From: Chitinophaga qingshengii
GTDB taxonomy: Bacteria; Bacteroidota; Bacteroidia; Chitinophagales; Chitinophagaceae
Direction: 5' to 3'
Length of the DNA: 64,000 nucleotides
Assembly: GCF_014529935.1 (NCBI RefSeq)
Contig: NZ_JACVFC010000001.1
Span: forward strand, 124,001-188,000
The notes beneath the pieces were generated by a model. That model ran no database searches. It saw nothing but the letters and a program-made list of their open reading frames with translations, and had not been told where the DNA came from. This document shows, piece by piece, positions 24,710 through 31,877 of this stretch (position 1 is its first letter; the number at the start of each line of letters is the position of its first letter). Made by a program: the position numbers and the translations under genes.

Positions 24710-25168
24710 ATGCAGCTTACAGAACACCTCGCTTCTTCCTTAGAAGCATTATATAATGGTAAACCCTGGCTGGACGTAACTTTCAGGGAACATCTTTCCC
24801 GTATTGATGCAAAACAGGCCGTTAAAAGCCTGAACGGCTCCAATAACATCTGGCAGATTGTAAACCATGTTATCTACTGGCATCAGCGGGTAGACCGGTA
24901 TATGCATAACGAACCACCGGAAAAAGACGGAGATCTTCCGGATTTTTATATGCCCGAAAATCATGGCGAAGAAAACTGGCAGGGAACCATTCACCGGCTG
25001 GAACATTCTTTTGACCTGATGGCCGCCTCTATCCGGAAATTTCCGGAGGCTGAACTTTTCGATACCTTTCCCGGTACCGATAAACAAGCGATTTATTATT
25101 TGCAGGGCCTTGCCGAACATGATGCCTATCATCTGGGACAGATAGTGCTGCTGCGGAAATACCTCTGA
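24710..25168 (+). CDS. DinB-family metal-binding protein
   Basis: A 152-residue four-helix-bundle protein of the DinB/YfiT superfamily. Potential metal-ligand histidines are H53 (in IWQIVNHVIYWHQRVDRY) and two near the C-terminus (AEHDAYHLGQIVLLRKY), the expected arrangement. Members include thiol-dependent S-transferases (bacillithiol, mycothiol); most have unknown substrates. It is divergent from the carboxylase gene with only 52 bases between starts. A heptamer-repeat motif (AAATTACGAATTA, 24698-24710) runs into its ATG. An inverted repeat follows the stop. Confidence 0.85.
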   Translation: MQLTEHLASSLEALYNGKPWLDVTFREHLSRIDAKQAVKSLNGSNNIWQIVNHVIYWHQRVDRYMHNEPPEKDGDLPDFYMPENHGEENWQGTIHRLEHSFDLMAASIRKFPEAELFDTFPGTDKQAIYYLQGLAEHDAYHLGQIVLLRKYL

Positions 25169-25170
25169 AC

Positions 25171-25264
25171 ATTTAGGGATTTACGGATTTTTTGATTTTG
25201 TGATTTAGCGGATGACCAGGCATCATTCAAATCAAAAAATTAAAAAATCCGTAAATCCCTAAAT
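25171..25264. repeat. 35-bp inverted repeat (two mismatches) built on octamers
   Basis: Arms 25171-25205 and 25230-25264 pair with two mismatches across a 24-base loop. The left arm reads as octamers ATTTAGGG, ATTTACGG, ATTTTTTG, ATTTTGTG, with ATTTAGCG continuing beyond. It shares a stretch centred on GGATTTTTTGATTTTG with the element at 12603. It fills the gap between the convergent DinB gene and the MarR-GNAT gene. Confidence 0.82.
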
Positions 25265-26199
25265 CATTGACTCAGGTCCATATCATAACGTTGTTCATAT
25301 TGTTGCTGGCCCCATAGCTGCAGGAACTTTTCGCCAGTTTTACGAAAGCCGGCTTTTTTGTAAATATCGATAGCCGTGTTTTGCAGGCTGGTTGTCATCA
25401 GGTACACCTTCTCATAATTTTTCTCCCGGCAGAAGGCGATGGCTTCTTTGAATAATCGTTTTCCCAGTCCGCGCCCCCGGTAGTCGGGATGTACAATGAA
25501 CCACCGCAGTTGCGCCAGGTAGCGCGACGAGCCCAGGATAGCCACGGCTCCTACGATCTTATTATCTGCAATAGCCAGAAATACCCGGTCCTTATTGGCG
25601 TTGTAGGTAGCCAGGAAATCCTGGAAGGTTTTGCATACATAGGATTCAAACTCAAAGTTATAGCCACATTCCTTCGCATACAGTTCACCGTGGAGGTAAA
25701 TCAGGTATCCGATATCGCCCGGTTGCAGGTCATAACGGATATGGATATCCGAAGTTACGGCCGGGGCAGAACCGGACAATACTGTTTCGATGGTTTTCAT
25801 GGCACCTGCCACTTGTTGTTGCTGTGATTCAGGCAACGGTTCCAGTATCTGCCGGATCTGGTCAGATGATTTATCGTTGAGGCCTGTCATCAGTTTTTTT
25901 CCTTTGGCGGTCAGCTGCAGGAAAAAGGTACGGCCGTCGGCGGGCGACTGGTGCCGGGTCAATAAACCGGCTGTTTCAAATTTCTTTAAGATGCGGCTCA
26001 GGTATCCCCCATCAATTTTCATGGTGGTGATCAACTGGCCGGCGGTACATTTTTCCTGCTCCCCGATCTCGTAAAGCACCCTGACTTCCGAGAGAGAATA
26101 TTTGCTTTCGAGGATGTGCTGGTCCAACAGGCCTACTACCCCGGTATAAAAACGGTTAAAATGGCGGATTTCCGCTATCAGCGTGTCATTCGACGACAT
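25264..26199 (-). CDS. MarR-GNAT fusion: transcriptional regulator with acetyltransferase domain
   Basis: A 311-residue two-domain protein. Residues 1-145 are a MarR winged helix (LSEVRVLYEIGEQEKCTAGQLITTMKIDGGYLSRILKKFETAGLLTRHQSPADGRT). Residues about 155-311 are a GNAT acetyltransferase with the acetyl-CoA loop HPDYRGRGLGKRLFKEAI and the C-terminal TSLQNTAIDIYKKAGFRKTGEKF. MarR-GNAT fusions are a recognised bacterial architecture but few are characterised. I use the ATG at 26199; the longer frame runs through the promoter region. A TTGACA/TGTCAA palindrome sits 36 bases upstream of the start, suggesting autoregulation. It is divergent from a sodium:solute symporter gene. Confidence 0.9.
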   Translation of the reverse strand: MSSNDTLIAEIRHFNRFYTGVVGLLDQHILESKYSLSEVRVLYEIGEQEKCTAGQLITTMKIDGGYLSRILKKFETAGLLTRHQSPADGRTFFLQLTAKGKKLMTGLNDKSSDQIRQILEPLPESQQQQVAGAMKTIETVLSGSAPAVTSDIHIRYDLQPGDIGYLIYLHGELYAKECGYNFEFESYVCKTFQDFLATYNANKDRVFLAIADNKIVGAVAILGSSRYLAQLRWFIVHPDYRGRGLGKRLFKEAIAFCREKNYEKVYLMTTSLQNTAIDIYKKAGFRKTGEKFLQLWGQQQYEQRYDMDLSQ

Positions 26200-26234
26200 A
26201 GGTATCTGTATTTCAGTCAAATTTACAAAAATAC

Positions 26235-26247
26235 TTGACAATGTCAA
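26235..26247. promoter_or_regulatory. Palindromic operator candidate TTGACAATGTCAA
   Basis: A 13-base perfect palindrome (TTGACA, A, TGTCAA) 36 bases upstream of the marR-GNAT ATG. A further TTTGAC half-site lies just upstream near 26256-26261. MarR proteins typically bind short palindromes near their own promoter. Confidence 0.5.
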
Positions 26248-26288
26248 ATATTTTATTTGACTAAAGCAAATAGTTATTTTCGGAGTAT

Positions 26289-26333
26289 GAGTGTAAAAAA
26301 CACCCCTGCGGTGTGTATACACTCAATAGTGTA
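26289..26333. promoter_or_regulatory. Nested TACACT/AGTGTA operator-like inverted repeats
   Basis: TACACT-CAAT-AGTGTA at 26318-26333 is a perfect 6-4-6 palindrome. A further inverted partner GAGTGTA lies at 26289-26295 opposite TACACTC at 26318-26324. They lie in the divergent marR-GNAT/symporter region, directly before the symporter -7 box. Confidence 0.5.
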
Positions 26334-26339
26334 AGATGT

Positions 26340-26347
26340 TATATTTG
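26340..26347 (+). promoter_or_regulatory. -7 element TATATTTG for symporter gene
   Basis: A perfect match to TAnnTTTG, 48 bases before the symporter ATG. The -33 position is occupied by the TACACT palindrome and not by TTTG, which suggests that an activator or repressor works here. Confidence 0.55.
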
Positions 26348-26395
26348 TGATTTAGCACTTTAAATTGGAGGTGCGGGCTTGATTAAAACACATAT

Positions 26396-27847
26396 ATGTC
26401 ACCAGGATTATTATTTTCATTTGTCGTTGCCTACTTTGTTATCTTATTGATCGTCGCCTGGTACACTGGCCGTGGCTCCAACAACGACTCCTTTTTTATC
26501 GGGAACCGCAACAGTAACTGGATGCTGGTAGCCTTCGGGATGATAGGCACCTCTTTGAGCGGAGTTACTTTTGTGAGCGTTCCCGGAGCAGTGGGCAAAG
26601 ACGCCTTTACCTATTTCCAGATTACCCTGGGGTATTTTATCGGGTACATCACCATTGCGTATGTATTGATACCGTTGTATTACCGGTTGCAACTGACTTC
26701 TATTTACAATTACCTGAACAGCCGTTTCGGGGCAGCCTCCTATAAAACAGGCGCTTCGTTTTTTATCCTGTCCCGTACACTCGGCGCCACCGCCCGTTTG
26801 TACCTGGTGGTACGTATCCTGCAGGACGCGATCCTGTCCAGCTTCGGCGTGCCTTTCTGGTTAACCACCCTGATCATTCTCTTTATGATCCTGGTGTATA
26901 CCTATGAAGGCGGGGTAAAAACCATCGTATATACCGACACCCTGCAAACTACCTGTATGCTGGCCGGTTTGATCATTTGCGTGTTTTATATCCTGCATGC
27001 CATGGATATGAATATGGGCCAGAGTATTGCCGCCATGCAGGAGAAAGGACTTACCCGGATCTTTGAATTTGATCCCAACAGCAAACTGTTTTTTGTCAAG
27101 CAGATACTGGCCGGGGCATTTATTACCATTACCATGACCGGCCTTGACCAGGAAATGATGCAGAAAAACATCTCTGTTAAAACCCTGCGCGATTCCAAGA
27201 AAAACATGGTCTCCCTGGCATTCATCATGCTGGTCGTGATAGGATTATTCCTGTTCCTCGGCGGCCTGTTGAACCTCTACGGCGCCCAACAGCAGGTTAG
27301 CGCCACCGGCGATGCCCTGTTCCCTGAACTGGCCCTGCGTCATATGCCACCGGTCATCTCCGTGATCTTTATCATTGCGCTGATCTCGGCCCTGTTCCCC
27401 AGTGCCGACGGCGCTATGACCGCCCTCACCTCTTCTATCTGTATCGACATCCTGGACCTGCAGCGTCGTTCCGACTGGGACGAAGTCAAAAAGAAAAAAG
27501 TGCGTCAGCGCATTCACCTGCTGATGGCGTTTATCTTCCTGCTGTTCGTGATGGTATTTGAGTGGGTGAACAACCCGAGTATGATTGGCGTGATCCTGAA
27601 AGTGGCGACCTATACTTACGGACCGCTGCTGGGGCTCTTTGCCTTCGGTATCCTGAGCAAACGGGTTGTCAACGACCGGCTGGTACCGGTTGTTTGTGTG
27701 ATTGCCCCCCTGCTTTGCTACGTGGTAGACAGCAACCAGGCCGTACTGTTCAAACAATTCCAGATCGGACTGGAGCTGTTGATCATCAACGGTGCATTTA
27801 CGTATATCGGATTGCTCCTGATTTCAACAAAAAAAGAACTGCGTTAA
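26396..27847 (+). CDS. Sodium:solute symporter (SSS family)
   Basis: An inner-membrane cotransporter of 483 residues with about 13 hydrophobic helices. The family signature regions are present: SNNDSFFIGNRNSNWMLVAFG, then TSLSGVTFVSVPG (sodium-site helix 1), and ALFPSADGAMTALTSSICIDI in the helix-8 region. It ends in a short cytoplasmic tail. The substrate is unknown; sialic acid, sugars, amino acids and carboxylates all occur. It is divergent from the MarR-GNAT gene, which is a candidate regulator given the operator-like palindromes between them. It ends in a strong terminator. Confidence 0.9.
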   Translation: MSPGLLFSFVVAYFVILLIVAWYTGRGSNNDSFFIGNRNSNWMLVAFGMIGTSLSGVTFVSVPGAVGKDAFTYFQITLGYFIGYITIAYVLIPLYYRLQLTSIYNYLNSRFGAASYKTGASFFILSRTLGATARLYLVVRILQDAILSSFGVPFWLTTLIILFMILVYTYEGGVKTIVYTDTLQTTCMLAGLIICVFYILHAMDMNMGQSIAAMQEKGLTRIFEFDPNSKLFFVKQILAGAFITITMTGLDQEMMQKNISVKTLRDSKKNMVSLAFIMLVVIGLFLFLGGLLNLYGAQQQVSATGDALFPELALRHMPPVISVIFIIALISALFPSADGAMTALTSSICIDILDLQRRSDWDEVKKKKVRQRIHLLMAFIFLLFVMVFEWVNNPSMIGVILKVATYTYGPLLGLFAFGILSKRVVNDRLVPVVCVIAPLLCYVVDSNQAVLFKQFQIGLELLIINGAFTYIGLLLISTKKELR

Positions 27848-27866
27848 GCAGTTCATCTATCTACAT

Positions 27867-27906
27867 AAAAGAGAGAAGACCAACGACCGGTCTTCTCTCT
27901 TTTTTA
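27867..27906 (+). terminator. Rho-independent terminator after symporter gene
   Basis: A perfect 12-bp stem (27870-27881 with 27889-27900) with a 7-base loop, extended by A/T pairs and followed by a T-run at 27901-27905. Confidence 0.9.
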
Positions 27907-27913
27907 TTTATGG

Positions 27914-27937
27914 TAAATTTGATACTAAAAGTATCCT
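27914..27937 (+). promoter_or_regulatory. -7 element and GATACT palindrome just before GNAT start
   Basis: TAAATTTG (27914-27921) fits TAnnTTTG and directly precedes a near-palindrome GATACTAAAAGTATC (27921-27935) that ends 2 bases before the ATG at 27938. The upstream terminator leaves no room for another promoter, so the mRNA leader would be only about 10 bases. A one-mismatch copy of the palindrome occurs at 53812-53826, also just before a start codon. Confidence 0.4.
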
Positions 27938-28417
27938 ATGTATCATATTCGCCAGCTTCAGGAAAACGAACTTCCGCTTTATAAATCGATGCGTTTGGAA
28001 GCCCTACGGCTGGAATCTTCCATGTTCCGGCGCCCTCACGCAGAAGAAGCAGCGCTGCCGGATGCAACCTGGCTGGAACGTTTGACGCACCCCGGCGCCG
28101 TTTTTGGCTTGTTTGAAAATGACACGATCATCGGCATCACCGGCGTCCGGTTGTTGGATGGCCAGGTGGGCTATCTCGGACAATCCTATATCAGAAAGGA
28201 ATACAGAGGGCGAGGCCTCTCCGCGATGCTTTACCAGGCAAGAATAGCCTGGGCAAAAAAAATGCAATTGAAGCAACTGCAGGTGGGCCATCGCGAAAAC
28301 AATCTGGTTTCCAAAGCTGCCATTCAACGTTATGGATTTACATATAGTCACCGGGAGCCGTCCAACTGGCCTGATGGCAGTACAGAAGATGTGCTGTACT
28401 ATGTGCTGGATTTATAA
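27938..28417 (+). CDS. GNAT-family N-acetyltransferase
   Basis: A 159-residue single-domain acetyltransferase that transfers an acetyl group from acetyl-CoA. The acetyl-CoA loop reads YIRKEYRGRGLSAMLYQARIAWAKK (around residues 86-110; RGRGLS is the phosphate-binding signature), and the C-terminus VGHRENNLVSKAAIQRYGFTYSH is typical. The acceptor is unknown. Its stop codon overlaps that of the convergent Kir channel gene by 6 bases. Confidence 0.88.
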   Translation: MYHIRQLQENELPLYKSMRLEALRLESSMFRRPHAEEAALPDATWLERLTHPGAVFGLFENDTIIGITGVRLLDGQVGYLGQSYIRKEYRGRGLSAMLYQARIAWAKKMQLKQLQVGHRENNLVSKAAIQRYGFTYSHREPSNWPDGSTEDVLYYVLDL

Positions 28418-29374
28418 TCCGTCCGTTTCTTTTGATTTATTGATCATGTGCAGTTCCAGTATGGTGGTCCTGCCGTTTTCGCTTTCGCGGTACATGGGGA
28501 TGAACTTACGGTTGAACTGTATTTCCTGGTAGGTGTAAGACGTGCGTTGCAGCACGGTATTGGCATATACATCATTAAATCCTTTCACCAGCACGTATAT
28601 TTCCACGTCGGCGTTCTGCATATCTTCCGCGGTAAAGCCCAGCAGCGGGCTGTTTTCATCGATCGGATGCACCACGGTCCAGTTCATGGCCAGGCTTTCA
28701 ATTTTACCTCTTTCCAGCGGCAGGGTGTAGAACCGGTAGATGGGCGTACCGTCTTCCACCACCTGCAATCCCATGGTGACGGTCACATCCACGTTGGTGA
28801 GGGTGTGATTGTCTTTGTAGGAGGCAAAGCGGAACATCAGGCCGGTCATACCCTTATACGGCGCGATGAGTGCATTGTCGCTAAACACCAGGTGAGCACG
28901 GGGTTTGGAAAAGCGGCCATACATAAGGCCTGTAGCCACCGCAAAAGAGAGGAAGCCCGACATCGCTTCAATAGCCGCCACCGCATTGGCGCCGTCGCCG
29001 ATAGGATTTACCCGGCCATAACCTACTGTCGTAAAGGTTTCCGTACTAAAGAAAAAAATCTCCTTAAACCGTGCCCAGGTAGTTTGCCCGATAATACCCT
29101 GGAACTCTCCAACGCCTATCCACCAATAGATACCAGTGTACAGCAGATTAATGGACACATAAAACAGCAGGATAACGCAGGTGAACTTCCAGGCCGGCAG
29201 GCTTAGCAAGGTGTGGTAGACATTAAAACGGTGCCAGAACGGACGGCCTACCCGTTGGATATTAAACGTGCCGTCGCGGTTGATAAACCGGCCTCCGTAA
29301 CCATTGGGATTGGTACCGAAGCCGGTGTTGTCATTTTCTTTGGAGAAAGGGTTGATCCTTTTAAGGAGCGACAT
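28412..29374 (-). CDS. Inward-rectifier potassium channel (KirBac-type)
   Basis: A tetrameric inner-membrane K+ channel of 320 residues. TM1 is about 62-84, the pore helix ends in TETFTTVGYG with the selectivity filter T-V-G-Y-G at 116-120, and TM2 is about 132-156 (FLSFAVATGLMYGRFSKPRAHLVFS). The region 160-310 is the cytoplasmic Ig-like Kir domain (MTGLMFRFASYKDNHTLTNVDVTVTM). An N-terminal slide helix (RPFWHRFNVYHTLLSLPAWKF) precedes TM1. Length and order match bacterial Kir channels. It converges on the GNAT gene, overlapping by 6 bases, and shows no operon partner. It is probably involved in K+ balance or membrane potential. Confidence 0.94.
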   Translation of the reverse strand: MSLLKRINPFSKENDNTGFGTNPNGYGGRFINRDGTFNIQRVGRPFWHRFNVYHTLLSLPAWKFTCVILLFYVSINLLYTGIYWWIGVGEFQGIIGQTTWARFKEIFFFSTETFTTVGYGRVNPIGDGANAVAAIEAMSGFLSFAVATGLMYGRFSKPRAHLVFSDNALIAPYKGMTGLMFRFASYKDNHTLTNVDVTVTMGLQVVEDGTPIYRFYTLPLERGKIESLAMNWTVVHPIDENSPLLGFTAEDMQNADVEIYVLVKGFNDVYANTVLQRTSYTYQEIQFNRKFIPMYRESENGRTTILELHMINKSKETDGL

Positions 29375-29430
29375 AAAAAAGATAGTTTGAATAACAAAGC
29401 TAACAAGATAATGTCATCTCCCGTTTGATC

Positions 29431-30147
29431 TTAATCACAAGTCCCGTCGATAGCGCAGGAAGGTCCGCCGGTAGATTCGATCGTGGTCAGCGGCTGTGTT
29501 TTATGCCATTCACCATATGCCTGTGTCAGCGCCTGTGTAAAGGCCTCTGACGGCTGCGCGCCGGATACGCCGTATTTGCGGTCCAATACAAAGAAAGGCA
29601 CGCCGCGGGCGCCTAATTGCTCCGCTTCGCGGATATCGAGGTTTACTGCGCCGGCAAAATCGTCGGATGCCAGCATGTTTGTCACCAGTGTACGGTCCAG
29701 GCCTATGGCTGTTCCGATTTCTACCAGCACATCATGATTGGCCACATCTTTTCCTTCCGTGAAATAGGCAATGAATAATTTTTCTTCCGCCGCATCACCC
29801 AGTTTATGTGCTTTGGCCAGTTGTATCAACCGGTGTGCATCAAAGGAGTTAGCGATCACTGCTTTGTCGAAGTTATAGGTAAGGCCTACCTGGCTAGCAG
29901 TCTGTGTTACCTGCTGATGCATCTGTACAGACTGTTCACGGGAAATGCCTTTATGCTGTGCCAGGTAATCGTATACATCCGTGCCCGGCACAGGTGCCAG
30001 ATCGGGGTTGAGCTGAAAGCTCTTCCACTCTACTTCTATCTTATCTTTTTCCGGGAATTTTTCCAGGGCAGCTTCAAATTTACGTTTGCCGATATAACAA
30101 AACGGACACATGATGTCTGACCATATTTCTACTTTCATCTTATTCAT
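29431..30147 (-). CDS. DsbA/FrnE-family thiol oxidoreductase
   Basis: A 238-residue cytoplasmic protein of the DsbA superfamily (FrnE/2-hydroxychromene-carboxylate isomerase type). The active site is C14-P-F-C17 in SDIMCPFCYIGKRKF; the helical insertion (about 60-150) and the cis-Pro segment LGARGVPFFVLDRKYGVSGAQP complete the fold. There is no signal peptide. The start is M1 or M4 (30147 or 30138); I give the longer. A conspicuous C-terminal tail holds two more cysteines (GGPSCAIDGTCD), unusual for the family and possibly a metal or redox site. It is divergent from an HxlR-type regulator gene. Confidence 0.9.
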   Translation of the reverse strand: MNKMKVEIWSDIMCPFCYIGKRKFEAALEKFPEKDKIEVEWKSFQLNPDLAPVPGTDVYDYLAQHKGISREQSVQMHQQVTQTASQVGLTYNFDKAVIANSFDAHRLIQLAKAHKLGDAAEEKLFIAYFTEGKDVANHDVLVEIGTAIGLDRTLVTNMLASDDFAGAVNLDIREAEQLGARGVPFFVLDRKYGVSGAQPSEAFTQALTQAYGEWHKTQPLTTIESTGGPSCAIDGTCD

Positions 30148-30168
30148 CTTTTATGTTAGAAACTCCTG

Positions 30169-30185
30169 CAAAGTTAATATATTTG
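30169..30185. promoter_or_regulatory. Back-to-back -7 elements between DsbA-like and HxlR genes
   Basis: TATATTTG on plus (30178-30185, toward the HxlR gene) and TAACTTTG on minus (30176-30169, toward the DsbA-like gene) both match TAnnTTTG and are separated by one base. The -33 elements are not recognisable at the usual spacing. Confidence 0.45.
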
Positions 30186-30202
30186 CTTTCTAAAAGTTAG
30201 CA

Positions 30203-30236
30203 GTTACCAAAAGGATAGTGCTATACTAAAAGTAAC
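30203..30236. promoter_or_regulatory. Nested inverted repeat, candidate HxlR operator
   Basis: GTTAC (30203-30207) pairs with GTAAC (30232-30236), and within it ATAG (30215-30218) pairs with CTAT (30221-30224). A direct repeat CTAAAAGT occurs before and within this region. It sits downstream of the HxlR -7 box and upstream of the DsbA-like gene's -7 box, a suitable place for a regulator acting on both. Confidence 0.4.
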
Positions 30237-30255
30237 CGAAAACATTTATATTGTC

Positions 30256-30307
30256 TTGTTATTTAATTATTTATAAATAACAAAATAACTAAATAATCAA
30301 ATTATAT
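30256..30307. repeat. Octamer-period A/T element upstream of HxlR gene
   Basis: From 30276 to 30307 octamers AAATAACA, AAATAACT, AAATAATC, AAATTATA follow each other, the complement type of the ATTTnnnn units seen elsewhere. A 10-bp inverted repeat (30256-30265 with 30274-30283) lies at its left end. The last unit runs into the HxlR ATG at 30306. Confidence 0.5.
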
Positions 30308-30740
30308 GGTAACAGGTATTTTAACGGATCAGCCGATGGAGCTGACAGTAAAAGAGAAATGCATGGAGAAAGGTGATCATAAAGACTGCCTGGGTGTGAT
30401 TATGCCGGTGCGCGACGCGCTGGATGTGATCAATGGCAAATGGAAGTTGCCGATTATCATTGCTATTTCCCGTGGCCATAAACGTTTCCGGGATATCGAA
30501 AGGAATATTCCCAAAATTACGTCCAAAGTGTTGTCCAAGGAACTGAAAGACCTGGAAGCGCATAAGCTGGTAAAACGCAGTGTATTTGACAGTCAGCCGG
30601 TAACGGTGGAATATACCCTTACACCGTATGCCGCTACGCTGAATCCGGTGATTGATGCGTTGTTTGCGTGGGGAACACAGCATCGCAAAACGATATTCGG
30701 ATCAGCAGAAGTAGCGGAAATGCCGGTCATGCAGGAATAG
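30306..30740 (+). CDS. HxlR-family transcriptional regulator
   Basis: A 144-residue winged-helix regulator. The HxlR core is DALDVINGKWKLPIIIAI, followed by HKRFRDIERNIPKITSKVLSKELKDLEAHKLVKR and YTLTPYAATLNPVIDALFAWG. Cysteines C19 and C28 lie just before the core; redox- or aldehyde-sensing members use a Cys here. Neighbours on both sides are a divergent thiol oxidoreductase and a convergent quinone-oxidoreductase-like enzyme, so a redox or electrophile-stress role is plausible (inference). A GTTAC/GTAAC inverted repeat upstream is a candidate operator. Confidence 0.9.
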   Translation: MVTGILTDQPMELTVKEKCMEKGDHKDCLGVIMPVRDALDVINGKWKLPIIIAISRGHKRFRDIERNIPKITSKVLSKELKDLEAHKLVKRSVFDSQPVTVEYTLTPYAATLNPVIDALFAWGTQHRKTIFGSAEVAEMPVMQE

Positions 30741-30793
30741 GATATCAGGTGTACCACTCCGTAACGAGGTAGGGGACGTTCCCGGAAACCCAG

Positions 30794-30820
30794 AACCCAG
30801 GGCTGAAGCCCGGGGTTTTT
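30794..30820 (+). terminator. Terminator / GGCTGAAGCC element after HxlR gene
   Basis: Arms 30794-30804 and 30807-30817 pair with one mismatch around GGCTGAAGCC and are followed by a T-run. The core sequence is shared with 14373-14400. Confidence 0.65.
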
Positions 30821-30832
30821 CGTGCAGGCATA

Positions 30833-31756
30833 TTATTCTTCTATCTTCAACACAATCTTCCCTTTGCCGGGGCCGCCCAGCTGGCTATAATCCTGGGCTG
30901 CGGCAGCGCTGGACAACGGCGCAAACACTTTCCGCACATAAGGCCTGATCAGATCTTTATCCAGCAGTTTGTGTACCTCCTGCATAGCGCGCAGGGTTTT
31001 CGTTCCGGCCCATACCGCGCGGATGCCGGCAGCAGCGGCTTTCTCCGGGGATGGTTCTTTCACCAGGCATAACAATATGCCGCCTGGTTTCACCAGTTGA
31101 TAGGAGCGCTCAAGCGTATCGCCGCCCACCGTATCCAGCACCACATCTACCGGCGCTATTTGTGTTTCGAAGGGAGCGGTTTTATAATCGATTACTTCGG
31201 AAGCGCCCAGGGATTTAACGAAGCCGGCATTTTCAGCAGCGCTGGTGGCGATTACATAAGCGCCGGCATGATAGGCCAGTTGAACCGCCAGGTGCCCTAC
31301 CCCACCGGCGCCGGCATGGATTAATATCCGTTGACCTTTTGTGAGTTGACCGACATCGAATAGCGCACCCCAGGCAGTTTTAGCGCCACCTGCCGCAGCC
31401 GCCTCCTCAAAAGACAGGTGCAGCGGTTTGGGAAACAATCTTTCGCCGGGCGCTACCGCACAGGCGGTATAGGAACCATCTACCGCGCCGTATACGGCTT
31501 GTCCCACCTTTTTATCCGTCACCCCTTCACCGAGGGCCACTACTACGCCGGATGCTTCCACTCCCGGGATATAGGGCAATGGCTTTTGCATCAGTCCTTC
31601 CCTGACTTTCCAATCGATGGGATTGACCCCGCTGGCCACGATATTAATCAACACCTCCCCTGGTCCCGGCACCGGTACAGGCACCTCTTCCAGGCGTAGC
31701 TGATCCGAACCGCCATAGGCGTGTACTCTTATTGCCTGTATATGTATATCCTTCAT
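30833..31756 (-). CDS. Zinc-independent quinone oxidoreductase / NADP-dependent alcohol dehydrogenase family protein
   Basis: A 307-residue medium-chain dehydrogenase/reductase. The N-terminal GroES-like domain reads EVPVPVPGPGEVLINIVASGVNPIDWKVREG and IPGVEASGVV; the NADPH-binding Rossmann motif is HAGAGGVGHLAVQLA (about 141-155). The DTVGG and GGILLCLV segments fit the quinone oxidoreductase (QOR/zeta-crystallin) branch, and I see no structural-zinc Cys cluster. It probably reduces quinones or enones using NADPH. It converges with the HxlR gene, which may regulate it. Confidence 0.9.
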   Translation of the reverse strand: MKDIHIQAIRVHAYGGSDQLRLEEVPVPVPGPGEVLINIVASGVNPIDWKVREGLMQKPLPYIPGVEASGVVVALGEGVTDKKVGQAVYGAVDGSYTACAVAPGERLFPKPLHLSFEEAAAAGGAKTAWGALFDVGQLTKGQRILIHAGAGGVGHLAVQLAYHAGAYVIATSAAENAGFVKSLGASEVIDYKTAPFETQIAPVDVVLDTVGGDTLERSYQLVKPGGILLCLVKEPSPEKAAAAGIRAVWAGTKTLRAMQEVHKLLDKDLIRPYVRKVFAPLSSAAAAQDYSQLGGPGKGKIVLKIEE

Positions 31757-31877
31757 ACCATTGATTTTTTTACTCCCTTAAATGTAAGGAAAAGCCGGCA
31801 GGAATCATGCGGAATGGGCCTTTACAGCTGCGGGCCAAAAATATTGTTTACCTTCGCCGTTCATATTTTGTAGAAAC

